From contig JANQGQ010000023.1 in NCBI GenBank assembly GCA_028277185.1, positions 1 through 64,000 of the forward strand: DNA of 64,000 bases. The letters are read 5' to 3'. A program made the translations under genes and the position numbers. A model generated the notes under the pieces. It was not told where the DNA came from. It made no database searches and was given only the letters and a program-made list of their open reading frames with translations. This DNA is from Woeseiaceae bacterium (GTDB lineage Bacteria > Pseudomonadota > Gammaproteobacteria > Steroidobacterales > Woeseiaceae). The stretch's first letter is position 1. Each line of letters opens with the position of its first letter. Positions 55,490 to 63,165 of the stretch are shown piece by piece.

Positions 55490-56173
55490 TCCCGACCACA
55501 GCGAATTGAAAAAGCGCGCGAACAGGCCCATACGATTGGCCGCCGCAAGCGCGCCCCGGCTGCTGTAGGTGATCTGTGCGTCGGCGATCCGCGTGGAAGC
55601 GACCGTGTTGTCCGGTCCGACGTCGAAAGGCCGGACGATTCCGGCAAGCCGGATGAACTCGCGGCCCTGGTTGAGCGTTACCCATTTCTCGCCGCGTATC
55701 CGGAGGTTGCCGTTGGGATACCGCTCTACGACGGTGACCGTGATGTCGCCTTCGAGACTGTTGCTCTGATTGCTGGCGCCCGCGCCGTCGAACGTCGTGT
55801 CGCCCTCGAGCGTACCGCCCAGAAGCGGGATGCCGTTTCGCGTGACCGGGCGGCCGAATATATTCGGATTCGCGAGCGTGGCCTCCGTCGATTTGGACGT
55901 CGACGTGTTCGCGCTCTTCGACGCGCTGGTCTCTTCGATGAGCTGCACCGTCAGAATGTCACCGACTCGCGCCGCCCGAAGATCCTCGAACAGCCGAACA
56001 TCGGCGTCCGCGCGGTAAATGGTGCCGGCCGCGGCCGGCATAGCCGCCGGCACCACGGGCGGCGAAGGCTCGAACGCGGGCTCTTCGCGCGGCGTCGACG
56101 CACACGCGGCCAGTAGCGAGATCAGAGCGAGGATCGCCGGAATACGGAGTATGTCAGTGTTCATCCGCTCCAC
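55484..56173 (-). CDS. flgH: Flagellar L-ring lipoprotein FlgH
   Basis: Outer-membrane L ring. A lipoprotein signal peptide with lipobox LLAAC lies near the N-terminus, followed by the FlgH pattern (IYRADADVRLFEDLRAARVGDILTVQLIEETSASKSANTS in parts, then LRIRGEKWVTLNQGREFIRLAGIVRP in parts). GTG at 56173 begins the open frame; ATG at 56164 is an equally plausible start (MNTDILRIP). Followed by flgI across the duplicated spacer. Confidence 0.94.
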   Translation of the reverse strand: MERMNTDILRIPAILALISLLAACASTPREEPAFEPSPPVVPAAMPAAAGTIYRADADVRLFEDLRAARVGDILTVQLIEETSASKSANTSTSKSTEATLANPNIFGRPVTRNGIPLLGGTLEGDTTFDGAGASNQSNSLEGDITVTVVERYPNGNLRIRGEKWVTLNQGREFIRLAGIVRPFDVGPDNTVASTRIADAQITYSSRGALAAANRMGLFARFFNSLWSGY

Positions 56174-56176
56174 CGC

Positions 56177-56962
56177 CTACAGGTTGTTGTTCAGGTACTG
56201 CATCATCTGATCGTTCGTCGAAATCGCCTTGGAGTTCATTTCGTAAGCACGCTGGGTCTCGATCATGCTTACCAGTTCCGACACGACGTTCACGTTAGAT
56301 CCCTCGAGCGACGCCTGGACCAGCGTGCCCAGGCCGTTCAGGCCGGGCGTGCCGGGCTGCGCCGTGCCGCTGGATGCAGTCTCGAGATAGAGGTTTTCGC
56401 CCATCGGCTGCAGGCCAACCGGATTTACGAAATCCGTCAGCTCGAGCGTGCCCACCTGCGAAACGCCCGTCTGTCCGGCGAGGCGTACGGAGACCACGCC
56501 ATCCAGGCCGATCGTGATCGATTGCGCGCCATCCGGAATCGATATGCCGGGCTGCACCGCGTAGCCGCTTGCCGTGACGAGTTCGCCCTGCGCGTTGACC
56601 TGGAAACTGCCGTCACGCGTATAGGCCAGACTTCCGTCGGGGAGCAGTATCTGCATGAACCCGCGGCCGTTGATCGCAACGTCCAGCGCATTTCCGGTCT
56701 GCAACAGGCTGCCCTGAGTGAACAGCTTCTCGGTAGCGACGACTCGAACCCCGGTACCGAGGTTCATGCCGCTCGGCAGCTGCGTGTCCTGCGAACTCTG
56801 CGCACCGGGCTGGCGTACGTTTTGGTACAGCAGGTCCTCGAACACCGCGCGGCCCTGCTTGAAGCCCGTCGTGTTGACGTTCGCGAGGTTGTTCGACACG
56901 ACCGCCATCCGGGTCTGCTGCGCGTCAAGGCCGGTCTTGGCGGCCCACAAAGCCTGATTCAT
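56177..56962 (-). CDS. flgG: Flagellar distal rod protein FlgG
   Basis: A 261-residue distal rod protein, the standard length. The N-terminus [36 protein letters not shown] (in parts) and C-terminus [38 protein letters not shown] (in parts) are the rod/hook family signatures. Position between flgF and flgH is canonical. Confidence 0.96.
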   Translation of the reverse strand: MNQALWAAKTGLDAQQTRMAVVSNNLANVNTTGFKQGRAVFEDLLYQNVRQPGAQSSQDTQLPSGMNLGTGVRVVATEKLFTQGSLLQTGNALDVAINGRGFMQILLPDGSLAYTRDGSFQVNAQGELVTASGYAVQPGISIPDGAQSITIGLDGVVSVRLAGQTGVSQVGTLELTDFVNPVGLQPMGENLYLETASSGTAQPGTPGLNGLGTLVQASLEGSNVNVVSELVSMIETQRAYEMNSKAISTNDQMMQYLNNNL

Positions 56963-56987
56963 TTGCGTTGCTCCTCGAATCCCTTAC

Positions 56988-57728
56988 TCATCGGACGCTC
57001 AGCAACTGCGCTGAGGCGTCGGCGTTGTCTTTCGCATTGCGGATCATGTTGACCTGCATCTCGTACTGCCGCGCCAGCTCGATCATGTTCACGAGTGTGC
57101 GGGCGACGTTTACGTTGCTCTGCTCGAGAGCGCCCGCCGTCACGCGCACCTCGGCACTCGCCGCGGCAATCTCTCCATCCGGCAGGCGCAACAGGCCGTC
57201 CCCGCCCTTGACGAGCTGCCGCGTGTCCGGATCGACCAGCTTGATCCGATCCACGATGGCCAGCGTCTCGGGACCCTGACCCAGCGGACGGACCGTCACC
57301 GTGCCGTCGGCGCCGATCACGAGACTCGCATTCGGCGGAATCGCAACCGGCCCGCCGTCGCCGACGACGAGGTGTCCGGCGCCCGTGCTGAGAAGCCCGC
57401 CGGCATTGACGCGAAGATCGCCGGCGCGCGTATAGGCCTCCGAGCCGTCGGCAGCCTGCACCGCGATGAACCCGCGCCCCTGGATAGCGACGTCGAGATC
57501 GCGGCCGGTCTGTGCGATCGCACCCTGCGTGAAGTCCGTGCCGTAGGCATCCACGACCGCGTTGACCCGCGACGCGACGCCGGGACCGTCGATCGGCATT
57601 GAGCTGAAAGCGTGCAGATCGGCGCGAAACCCGGTAGTGCTGACGTTCGCCAGGTTGTTGCTGTTGATGGCCTGCGCGTACTCGGTTTGCTTGGCGCCGG
57701 TCATCGCCAGGTATACGGATTCGTCCAC
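56988..57728 (-). CDS. flgF: Flagellar proximal rod protein FlgF
   Basis: A 246-residue proximal rod protein that begins MDESVYLAMTGAKQTEYAQAINSNNLANVSTTGFRADL (in parts) and ends in the family helix VNVARTLVNMIELARQYEMQVNMI. Shorter than FlgG, as expected. Confidence 0.95.
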   Translation of the reverse strand: MDESVYLAMTGAKQTEYAQAINSNNLANVSTTGFRADLHAFSSMPIDGPGVASRVNAVVDAYGTDFTQGAIAQTGRDLDVAIQGRGFIAVQAADGSEAYTRAGDLRVNAGGLLSTGAGHLVVGDGGPVAIPPNASLVIGADGTVTVRPLGQGPETLAIVDRIKLVDPDTRQLVKGGDGLLRLPDGEIAAASAEVRVTAGALEQSNVNVARTLVNMIELARQYEMQVNMIRNAKDNADASAQLLSVR

Positions 57729-57757
57729 GAGATTCTCCTGCCGCGACTCGATCCTGA

Positions 57758-58975
57758 TTAACGGATGTTGATGACCGTCTGCGTCACCGCGTCCGAGGTC
57801 TCGATCGCCTGGGCGTTGGCCTGGAAGTTTCGCTGCGACGTAATCATGCTCACGAGCTCGGCCGTCAGATCCACGTTGGACGCCTCGAGCGCTCCGGACT
57901 GAATCGAGCCGAAGGACGCCGTGCTGGCCTCCCCTAGCAGTGCGTCACCGGACTGCGACGACTCGCCCCAGGCCGTGTTGCCGACCTGCTGCAGGCCCTG
58001 CGGATTGGCGAAGTTCGCCAGCGCGAGCTTGCCTAGCTCCGTCGATTGCCCGTTGGTGAACCGGGCGGACACGACGCCTTCGGGGTCCACGGCGACGCCG
58101 GTCAGGCGGCCGGTCGTGAAACCGTCCTGCGACAGCGAGTTGACGCCGAAGGCGTTGCCGAACTGCGTCGTGTTCAGGAAGTTGAGCGTGAGGTCGATGT
58201 CGGCCGCGCCCGTTCCGGGATCGTACGATGGCAGCGGCAGCTGTCCGCCGACCGGTGTCTGCAGCGTACCGTCCTCTGCAAACGTGATGTTGGTCGGCGT
58301 ACCGACATTGTTACCGCCGATCTGTGCCTGGACCGCCCAGGTGTTCACCGCCGCATCCTTGATGAAGTAGAACGTCGCCGTGTGGGCGCTCCCGAGCGTA
58401 TCGTAGATCGTCACCGACGCGGTGTGGTTGAAAGTCGACGGGTCGGTCGGGTCGAACACGGGGTTGGTCGGCACATCGGCCGCCGCGGGCAGGTTCAGCC
58501 CCATGTCGGCCGCGGTGGTCGCACGCGGCGGGCTGGCGCCCGTGGTCAACTGCAGATCGGTCGGGTTGCCGGTATTGAACAGGCCGTTACCGGCCGCCGG
58601 GTAAGCCTGCAGCCGGGCGCCCTGGGCGTTGACGACGTTGCCCTGGGCGTCCACGCTGAACGCGCCGGCGCGGGTGTAGGCGCGCGCGCCATTGTCGCTC
58701 AGGACGAAGAACCCTTCGCCGCCGATGGCGAGGTCGAGCGCGTTGTCCGTGAAGTCGACGTTGCCCTGCGAGAACTGCTGCGCAACGCGTGAAGTACGGA
58801 CGCCGCTGCCGGAGGCGTTCGAGCTAACGCTCTGAGTACCGACGGCGAATACCTCGGCAAACTCAGCCCTGGATTGCTTGAAGCCGGTTGTATTGACGTT
58901 GGCGATGTTGTTCGCCGTAACCTCGAGTTCGGTTGATGCGGCATTGAGGCCGCTAAGTGCAATCGCAAAAGTCAT
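57758..58975 (-). CDS. flgE: Flagellar hook protein FlgE
   Basis: Main hook subunit of 405 residues. The N-terminus [39 protein letters not shown] (in parts), the middle hook domains (TASVTIYDTLGSAHTATFYFIKD) and C-terminus VDLTAELVSMITSQRNFQANAQAIETSDAVTQTVINIR (in parts) are intact. Confidence 0.96.
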   Translation of the reverse strand: MTFAIALSGLNAASTELEVTANNIANVNTTGFKQSRAEFAEVFAVGTQSVSSNASGSGVRTSRVAQQFSQGNVDFTDNALDLAIGGEGFFVLSDNGARAYTRAGAFSVDAQGNVVNAQGARLQAYPAAGNGLFNTGNPTDLQLTTGASPPRATTAADMGLNLPAAADVPTNPVFDPTDPSTFNHTASVTIYDTLGSAHTATFYFIKDAAVNTWAVQAQIGGNNVGTPTNITFAEDGTLQTPVGGQLPLPSYDPGTGAADIDLTLNFLNTTQFGNAFGVNSLSQDGFTTGRLTGVAVDPEGVVSARFTNGQSTELGKLALANFANPQGLQQVGNTAWGESSQSGDALLGEASTASFGSIQSGALEASNVDLTAELVSMITSQRNFQANAQAIETSDAVTQTVINIR

Positions 58976-58998
58976 TCTTACTCTCCTGAAGATGGGTC

Positions 58999-59673
58999 TT
59001 AAAGGATTCTTCGTACCTGGCTCATCGACAGCACCTCGCCGCCGGTGAGATTCAATGTCATGCCCCCGCGGGAGCCGCCCAGACTGACGCTGTCGATTTG
59101 TGCATCGACCAGCGGCTCCAGGCCCTCGACGCTGTTGCCGCGGACGACGCGAGCCTCGATCGTGTAGTTGCCGGCCGCGGCCCGCTCACCGCTGTCGGTC
59201 CTCCCATCCCACTGGAACTCGATGAGCCCCCGGGACTGCTGGCCGAGCTCGAGCCGCCTGAGCAACTGGCCGGTATCGTCGAGGATGTCGATCTGTACGT
59301 TCTCGGCACCCGACGACAGTTCGACGGCACCCTTGAGGTTCCCGGCTTCGTCCAGGTAGGCACGGTCGCTGCTCGCCAGCACGCGATGTCCGACGAGGTT
59401 TGCGGCCTGCAGCGCCTGATCGGAGTACAGCGTTTCCGAGAGGCCCGCAAAAGCGCTGTTCAACTCGTCGATTCCCTCGACGGTGCCGAACTGCGCCAGC
59501 TGGCCAAGGAACTCGCCGTTCTCCATCGGGCTGAACGGGTCCTGATTTCGAAACTGAGCGAGCATCAGCGTCAGGAAGTCGTCCTGACCGAGATCGTCGC
59601 CCTGCTCTTCAACCGGCGGTCGGGCTCCGAGACCGAGCCGGTTGATATCGTCCTGAAGTGTAATTTCGTTCAT
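58999..59673 (-). CDS. flgD: Flagellar hook cap protein FlgD
   Basis: Hook-assembly scaffold of 224 residues. The N-terminal export/cap region contains DDFLTLMLAQFRNQDPFSPMENGEFLGQLAQFGTVEGI (in parts), the FlgD hallmark. The C-terminal Ig-like domains show FQWDGRTDSGERAAAGNY. Confidence 0.95.
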   Translation of the reverse strand: MNEITLQDDINRLGLGARPPVEEQGDDLGQDDFLTLMLAQFRNQDPFSPMENGEFLGQLAQFGTVEGIDELNSAFAGLSETLYSDQALQAANLVGHRVLASSDRAYLDEAGNLKGAVELSSGAENVQIDILDDTGQLLRRLELGQQSRGLIEFQWDGRTDSGERAAAGNYTIEARVVRGNSVEGLEPLVDAQIDSVSLGGSRGGMTLNLTGGEVLSMSQVRRIL

Positions 59674-59704
59674 GTCCGGTCCTCGTTGTTTCGGCGTCCG
59701 CGGC

Positions 59705-60118
59705 CTAGCGTCCGATCGACAGCGTTTGCAGCATCAGGTCCTTGGTGGTGTTCATCAGCTCGATGCTGTTCTGATACGAGCGCGAAGCCGACAGCATATT
59801 CACCATTTCTTCCACGGTATTGACGTTGCTGGCGTACACGTTACCGTCTGCATTCGCGTCCGGATGGTCCGGTCGATGGTGCACGCTGAGCGGCGTCTGG
59901 CTTTCGACAATTCCTTCGAGCCGAACGCCGGAGCTGGACCAGGCTTCGCCCATCGCGCTGCTGAAGCTGGCGAACACGGGCTGCCTGGCGCGATACACCT
60001 GAGCCGGGTCGCCGTGGACGCTGCCCGCATTGGCCAGATTCGACGCGGTAACGTTGAGCCGTACCGTCTGCGCGTTCATCGCGCCGCCGGCGATATCAAA
60101 AACGTTTGCGAGTGACAT
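59705..60118 (-). CDS. flgC: Flagellar proximal rod protein FlgC
   Basis: A 137-residue proximal rod protein with N-terminal FDIAGGAMNAQTVRLNVTASNLANAGSV and C-terminal ASNVNTVEEMVNMLSASRSYQNSIELMNTTKDLMLQTL (in parts). The start overlaps the flgB stop by one base, so translation is likely coupled. Confidence 0.96.
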   Translation of the reverse strand: MSLANVFDIAGGAMNAQTVRLNVTASNLANAGSVHGDPAQVYRARQPVFASFSSAMGEAWSSSGVRLEGIVESQTPLSVHHRPDHPDANADGNVYASNVNTVEEMVNMLSASRSYQNSIELMNTTKDLMLQTLSIGR

Positions 60119-60507
60119 CAGTCAGCTCCCTTGATGGCGAAACGCAGGCCCTGGATCTGGCTGTTCAGGAACGCAAGGCTTGCGCGATAACGAATAGCGT
60201 TCTCCGCGAACGCCGCCTGTTCGACGTCCATCTCCACGGTGTTGCCGTCGAGCGTCGGTTGCATTGGAATCCTGTAAGCAGGTTCAAACCCGAGCGGGTT
60301 GCCGGGTTGTGCCGACAGATGCCGGGCATTGGTCTGGCGCAGCTGCCCCGCCTCCGCCGAGCTGCTCCGCAATACGCTCGCGAAATCGAAATCGCGCGCC
60401 TTGTAGTTGGGCGTGTCGGCATTGGCGACGTTGGTGGTGAGCATCTCGGTTCGGAGCTCACGCAAGGCCAGTGCCTGTTCCCTGTCGCTGAATGGATTGA
60501 TGTTCAT
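60118..60507 (-). CDS. flgB: Flagellar proximal rod protein FlgB
   Basis: A 129-residue proximal rod protein. The start is the ATG of MNINPFSDREQALALRE; the longer frame reads through the promoter region and is rejected. It carries the rod signature TEMLTTNVANADTPNYKARDFDF (in parts). It is the first gene of flgBCDEFGHIJKL and lies 54 bases after a sigma-54 element. Confidence 0.95.
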   Translation of the reverse strand: MNINPFSDREQALALRELRTEMLTTNVANADTPNYKARDFDFASVLRSSSAEAGQLRQTNARHLSAQPGNPLGFEPAYRIPMQPTLDGNTVEMDVEQAAFAENAIRYRASLAFLNSQIQGLRFAIKGAD

Positions 60508-60560
60508 GTCCGCTTCGTCCGATCGTCGTTCGGTAGTCGAGTGGTTCCGGTCGATGCGAT

Positions 60561-60575
60561 GCAATCGCCGTGCCA
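60561..60575 (-). promoter_or_regulatory. Sigma-54 promoter of the flgB operon
   Basis: Minus strand TGGCAC-GGCGA-TTGC, a perfect consensus, 54 bases before the flgB ATG. Confidence 0.88.
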
Positions 60576-60596
60576 GCCACCTGCCGGCGGCCGGTA

Positions 60597-60623
60597 TCAA
60601 GAAATCGCGCGGCCGGCCGATAC
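60597..60623 (+). promoter_or_regulatory. FliA (sigma-28) promoter upstream of flgA
   Basis: TCAAGAAA, 11 bases, GCCGATAC, a near-perfect match. It is 243 bases before the flgA ATG, so it would give a long structured leader. Confidence 0.75.
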
Positions 60624-60640
60624 GGACGGCGGGGAGAAGC

Positions 60641-60717
60641 GGCAATCGCTTTCCGCCCGGGCGGCAAGCGATTGCCCGTTCCGACCTGGCCTGCTGATTC
60701 GCTGAACGAATCGGCAG
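60641..60717 (+). other. Two strong hairpins in the flgA leader
   Basis: Hairpin 1: ggcaatcgctt (60641-60651) pairs with aagcgattgcc (60666-60676), around an inner GC-rich palindrome. Hairpin 2: ctgctgattcg (60691-60701) pairs with cgaatcggcag (60707-60717), with one G-T pair and a five-base loop. Neither is followed by a U-tract. Both lie within the predicted FliA transcript, between that promoter and the sigma-54 promoter. Confidence 0.6.
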
Positions 60718-60754
60718 CGTGTTTGTGTGACTGGCAAGGCACGGTAATTGACGC

Positions 60755-60769
60755 TGGCATGGCACTTGC
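60755..60769 (+). promoter_or_regulatory. Sigma-54 promoter of flgA
   Basis: TGGCAT-GGCAC-TTGC with correct spacing, about 98 bases before the flgA ATG. Confidence 0.78.
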
Positions 60770-60866
60770 ATCGCTGTGTTACAAGCGCTGTGGCGGCAGC
60801 TAAGCCGGCACGCGCGCGACACGCCGACAGATCGACGGCGCCCAAGGGTTTAAAGGGGTAACGCAC

Positions 60867-61631
60867 ATGTGGCACGGCAGCAGCGGACGGCAGCACGGAT
60901 TGACGACAGCGTCGGAGTTCCGTCACGGGGCCGTCATTTTTCTGACCGTACTGACGCTTGCCGCGCCGGCTCTGGCTGCCAACGCCGGTGAGGCCGCCGA
61001 CTGGCAACCCATCGAGGAGATCGGCTCGGCTGCCGAAACCTTCGTACACAGGATCGCCGGCGACAGCAACAAGCTGATCGCCAGCGCCGGCTATCTGGAT
61101 CCGAGACTCAGATTGCCGCGCTGCACGACGCCGCTCAAGCCGTTCGTCCGAACGGGCACCAAACTATCCGGCCGGGTCGTCGTCGGCGTCCGCTGCAACG
61201 GTGCCAAGCCATGGAAGGTCTATCTGCCGGTACACGTCGGCGTATTCCACAACGTCATCGTTGCCAGCCGGCCGCTGCCGCGCGGCCACGTAGTACAACA
61301 GGGCGACTTCGAGCTGGCAAGCCGGGACGTATCGGGTATTCTCGGCGAATACCTGTCCGATCCCGACGCCATACTGGGCCGGCGCCTGACGCGCTCGGTA
61401 ACGAAGGGCCTCGTACTCACTTCGCCGCTGCTTCAGGATCAGAAATTGATTTCGAGGGGCCAGATCGTGACGCTGAATGCCGGTTCGGCCGGCATCAACA
61501 TCCGAATGTCGGGCATCGCCGTGTCCGAAGGCAGCAGGGACCAACTAATCCGGGTCAGAAACATGACATCCGGCAAGATCGTCGAGGGCCGCATACGCTC
61601 GGACTCGGTGGTGGAGGTCATGTTACCGTGA
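60867..61631 (+). CDS. flgA: Flagellar P-ring assembly chaperone FlgA
   Basis: Periplasmic chaperone for FlgI. A signal peptide (VIFLTVLTLAAPALAANAG) follows an N-terminal charged stretch. The SAF-type domain follows, with ASRPLPRGHVVQQGDFELASRDVSG and RRLTRSVTKGLVLTSPLLQDQKLISRGQIVTLNAGSAGI (in parts). The C-terminus RIRSDSVVEVMLP is typical. The ATG has AAAGGGG upstream. Divergent from flgB and followed by flgM. Confidence 0.95.
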   Translation: MWHGSSGRQHGLTTASEFRHGAVIFLTVLTLAAPALAANAGEAADWQPIEEIGSAAETFVHRIAGDSNKLIASAGYLDPRLRLPRCTTPLKPFVRTGTKLSGRVVVGVRCNGAKPWKVYLPVHVGVFHNVIVASRPLPRGHVVQQGDFELASRDVSGILGEYLSDPDAILGRRLTRSVTKGLVLTSPLLQDQKLISRGQIVTLNAGSAGINIRMSGIAVSEGSRDQLIRVRNMTSGKIVEGRIRSDSVVEVMLP

Positions 61632-61671
61632 CCCGCAAACGCTCGCCGCGGCAAAACATGTGCCGGGCGCC

Positions 61672-61698
61672 TAAAGAATCGGCCGGCTCGGCCGATAA
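61672..61698 (+). promoter_or_regulatory. FliA (sigma-28) promoter of flgMN
   Basis: TAAAGAAT, 11 bases, GCCGATAA. It lies 38 bases before the flgM ATG and 41 after the flgA stop, so the anti-sigma gene is under its own target's control. Confidence 0.9.
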
Positions 61699-61713
61699 CG
61701 CGAGGGTAAGCCA

Positions 61714-61743
61714 ATGACCATCGAGGGTCTTGATTATGTCTAG
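61714..61743 (+). CDS. Short upstream ORF overlapping the flgM start
   Basis: A nine-codon frame (MTIEGLDYV) with an excellent ribosome site (GAGGG, seven bases upstream). Its stop lies inside the first codons of flgM, which suits translational coupling. Whether the peptide is made or matters is unknown. Confidence 0.35.
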   Translation: MTIEGLDYV

Positions 61744-62065
61744 CAGGATCGATCCCAACCTTTCCGGCGTTGCCAGCAAAGCCGGGCAGAAGGTCTCGGG
61801 ATCCGGCAACGGCACCGCAGTCGGCTCCGGCCGGGAGACGGACGCATCGAAGCCAGCCGCAAAAGCGGTTGCCGGCGATACCGTGGTCCTGACCGAGCGC
61901 TCGCAACTCATCGAGAGTCTCGAGAAACGCATCGCCAGCCAGCCCGCGATCGACAGCGCCCGGGTCGAGGCCGTGAGAGCCGACATCCAGAGCGGCAACT
62001 ACGAGATCGACGCGGACAATATCGCCGAGCTTCTGCTGCGCCTGGAAGGCGACCTCGACAGGTAA
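61736..62065 (+). CDS. flgM: Anti-sigma-28 factor FlgM
   Basis: Binds and holds FliA until the hook is finished. The 109-residue protein has a disordered Ser/Gly/Ala N-terminus and the C-terminal FlgM helices (DTVVLTERSQLIESLEKRIASQPAIDSARVEAVRADIQSGNYEIDADNIAELLLRLE in parts). The start is the ATG of MSSRIDPN, preceded by GAGGG. Confidence 0.95.
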   Translation: MSSRIDPNLSGVASKAGQKVSGSGNGTAVGSGRETDASKPAAKAVAGDTVVLTERSQLIESLEKRIASQPAIDSARVEAVRADIQSGNYEIDADNIAELLLRLEGDLDR

Positions 62066-62072
62066 ACGACCG

Positions 62073-62570
62073 GTGAACAGGACGACCGGAGACCCGGCCG
62101 CGTACCGGCAACAGCTTGAACGACTCGTTCTGCGAATCGCAGGCCTCGTCGAGCGTCTCAGCAGTATCCTCGAAGAGGAAAGGTCCGCACTCGCTCAGCA
62201 GGACGCTGATCGCCTGCACGAGATCACGACGGGCAAGATGACCTGTGTACAACGCATCGAGGAGGCGGAAGCCGAGCGTCGGCGCTTGTGCGAGTCCTTA
62301 GGTTTCGGCGCGGACGAATCGGGAATGGTCGACTTCGCGCGCTGGTGCAGTGCCGGCACGCGACTCGAGGCGGCCTGGAAGGAAGTGATGCACCGCGCAA
62401 AGCGCAGTGAGACGATGAATCGCACCAACGCCGCAATCGGTCATGCACGGCTGCGGCAGGTCAGCGACGCGCTGGCCGTCCTCAACGGCGTCGATGCCGG
62501 ACAGGGCCTTTACGACCCGCAAGGCGCGGAATCGGCCGGTTTCGAGCGGCGCGCACTCGCGCGGATTTAA
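62073..62570 (+). CDS. flgN: Flagellar export chaperone FlgN
   Basis: Chaperone for FlgK and FlgL. A 165-residue helical protein that starts at GTG eight bases after flgM and shows the FlgN pattern (LERLSSILEEERSALAQQDADRLHEITTGK in parts). It is the last recognisable gene of the flagellar locus. Confidence 0.9.
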   Translation: MNRTTGDPAAYRQQLERLVLRIAGLVERLSSILEEERSALAQQDADRLHEITTGKMTCVQRIEEAEAERRRLCESLGFGADESGMVDFARWCSAGTRLEAAWKEVMHRAKRSETMNRTNAAIGHARLRQVSDALAVLNGVDAGQGLYDPQGAESAGFERRALARI

Positions 62571-62690
62571 CGACCGCCGGACGCCGCGTAGCGGCAAGCA
62601 TTTTCTTGCGCCGTCGCCCTTGACGACACGGGTACGAGTCGCTATTGTGCGGCGCAACATATGCTGCAATGCAACACAGGGTTCGCCACG
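62571..62690. other. Spacer after flgN
   Basis: Non-coding. It contains a small hairpin (ttcgcc-acg-ggcgaa) ending at 62696 that borders the tandem array; nothing else was recognised. Confidence 0.4.
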
Positions 62691-62966
62691 GGCGAAACGA
62701 GAGGCACCAGCAACCCGGAGACCCTCCGATTGAGCTGGTCGGGAACCGAGAGGCACCAGCAACCCGGAGCCCCTCCGATTGAGTCGGTCGGGAACCGATA
62801 GGCACCAGCAACCGGGAGACCCTCCGATTGAGCTGGCCGGGAGCCGAGAGGCACCAGCAACCCGGAGCCCCTCCGATTGAGTCGGTCGGGAACCGAAAGG
62901 CACCAGCAACCGGGAGACCCTCCGATTGAGCTGGCCGGGAACCGAGAGGCACCAGCAACCCGGATA
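62691..62966. repeat. 49-bp tandem repeat array (about 5.5 copies)
   Basis: Copies start at 62701, 62750, 62799, 62848, 62897 and 62946 (partial), exactly 49 bases apart, each beginning GGCACCAGCAACC. Copies 1, 3 and 5 read ...AGACCCTCCGATTGAGCTGG, while copies 2 and 4 read ...AGCCCCTCCGATTGAGTCGG, so the array has a 98-bp higher-order unit. The period is not a multiple of three and no gene covers it. A run of nine C follows at 62967-62975. Confidence 0.95.
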
Positions 62967-62991
62967 CCCCCCCCCATCCAGGTTGCGCACT

Positions 62992-63011
62992 AAGAAGAAT
63001 ACGTTCTTCTT
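62992..63011 (+). other. Perfect inverted repeat before the terminator
   Basis: AAGAAGAA-TACG-TTCTTCTT, an eight-bp stem with a four-base loop, directly before the terminator hairpin. Confidence 0.6.
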
Positions 63012-63018
63012 GTCTCGA

Positions 63019-63047
63019 CCGCCGGCGATTTTCGCCGGCGGTTTTTT
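63019..63047 (+). terminator. Rho-independent terminator closing the flagellar locus
   Basis: Ten-bp stem ccgccggcga / tcgccggcgg with a three-base loop, followed by TTTTTT. It would end transcription from flgA-flgMN and the repeat array before pckG. Confidence 0.93.
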
Positions 63048-63165
63048 ATTTCTCTGATCGCAAGGCCCGAACCCGGATGCCGCGTCGAAGGCGGTGCATA
63101 CGATTGCAATCCCGGTATAATCGCGCCCCTCGATTTCAACGGCCGGCCCGGCCGCAGGACAAACC

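Larger units (their letters stand above)
60508..60866. promoter_or_regulatory. Divergent flgB/flgA control region
   Basis: A 359-base non-coding region. It holds a minus-strand sigma-54 promoter for flgB, a FliA promoter and a sigma-54 promoter for flgA, and two strong inverted repeats at 60641-60676 and 60691-60717 just downstream of the FliA promoter. No reading frame here is believable. Confidence 0.75.

Noticed and set aside
62691..62966. CRISPR array
   Set aside because: The repeat fills the whole 49-bp period with no variable spacers, and no cas genes are present.
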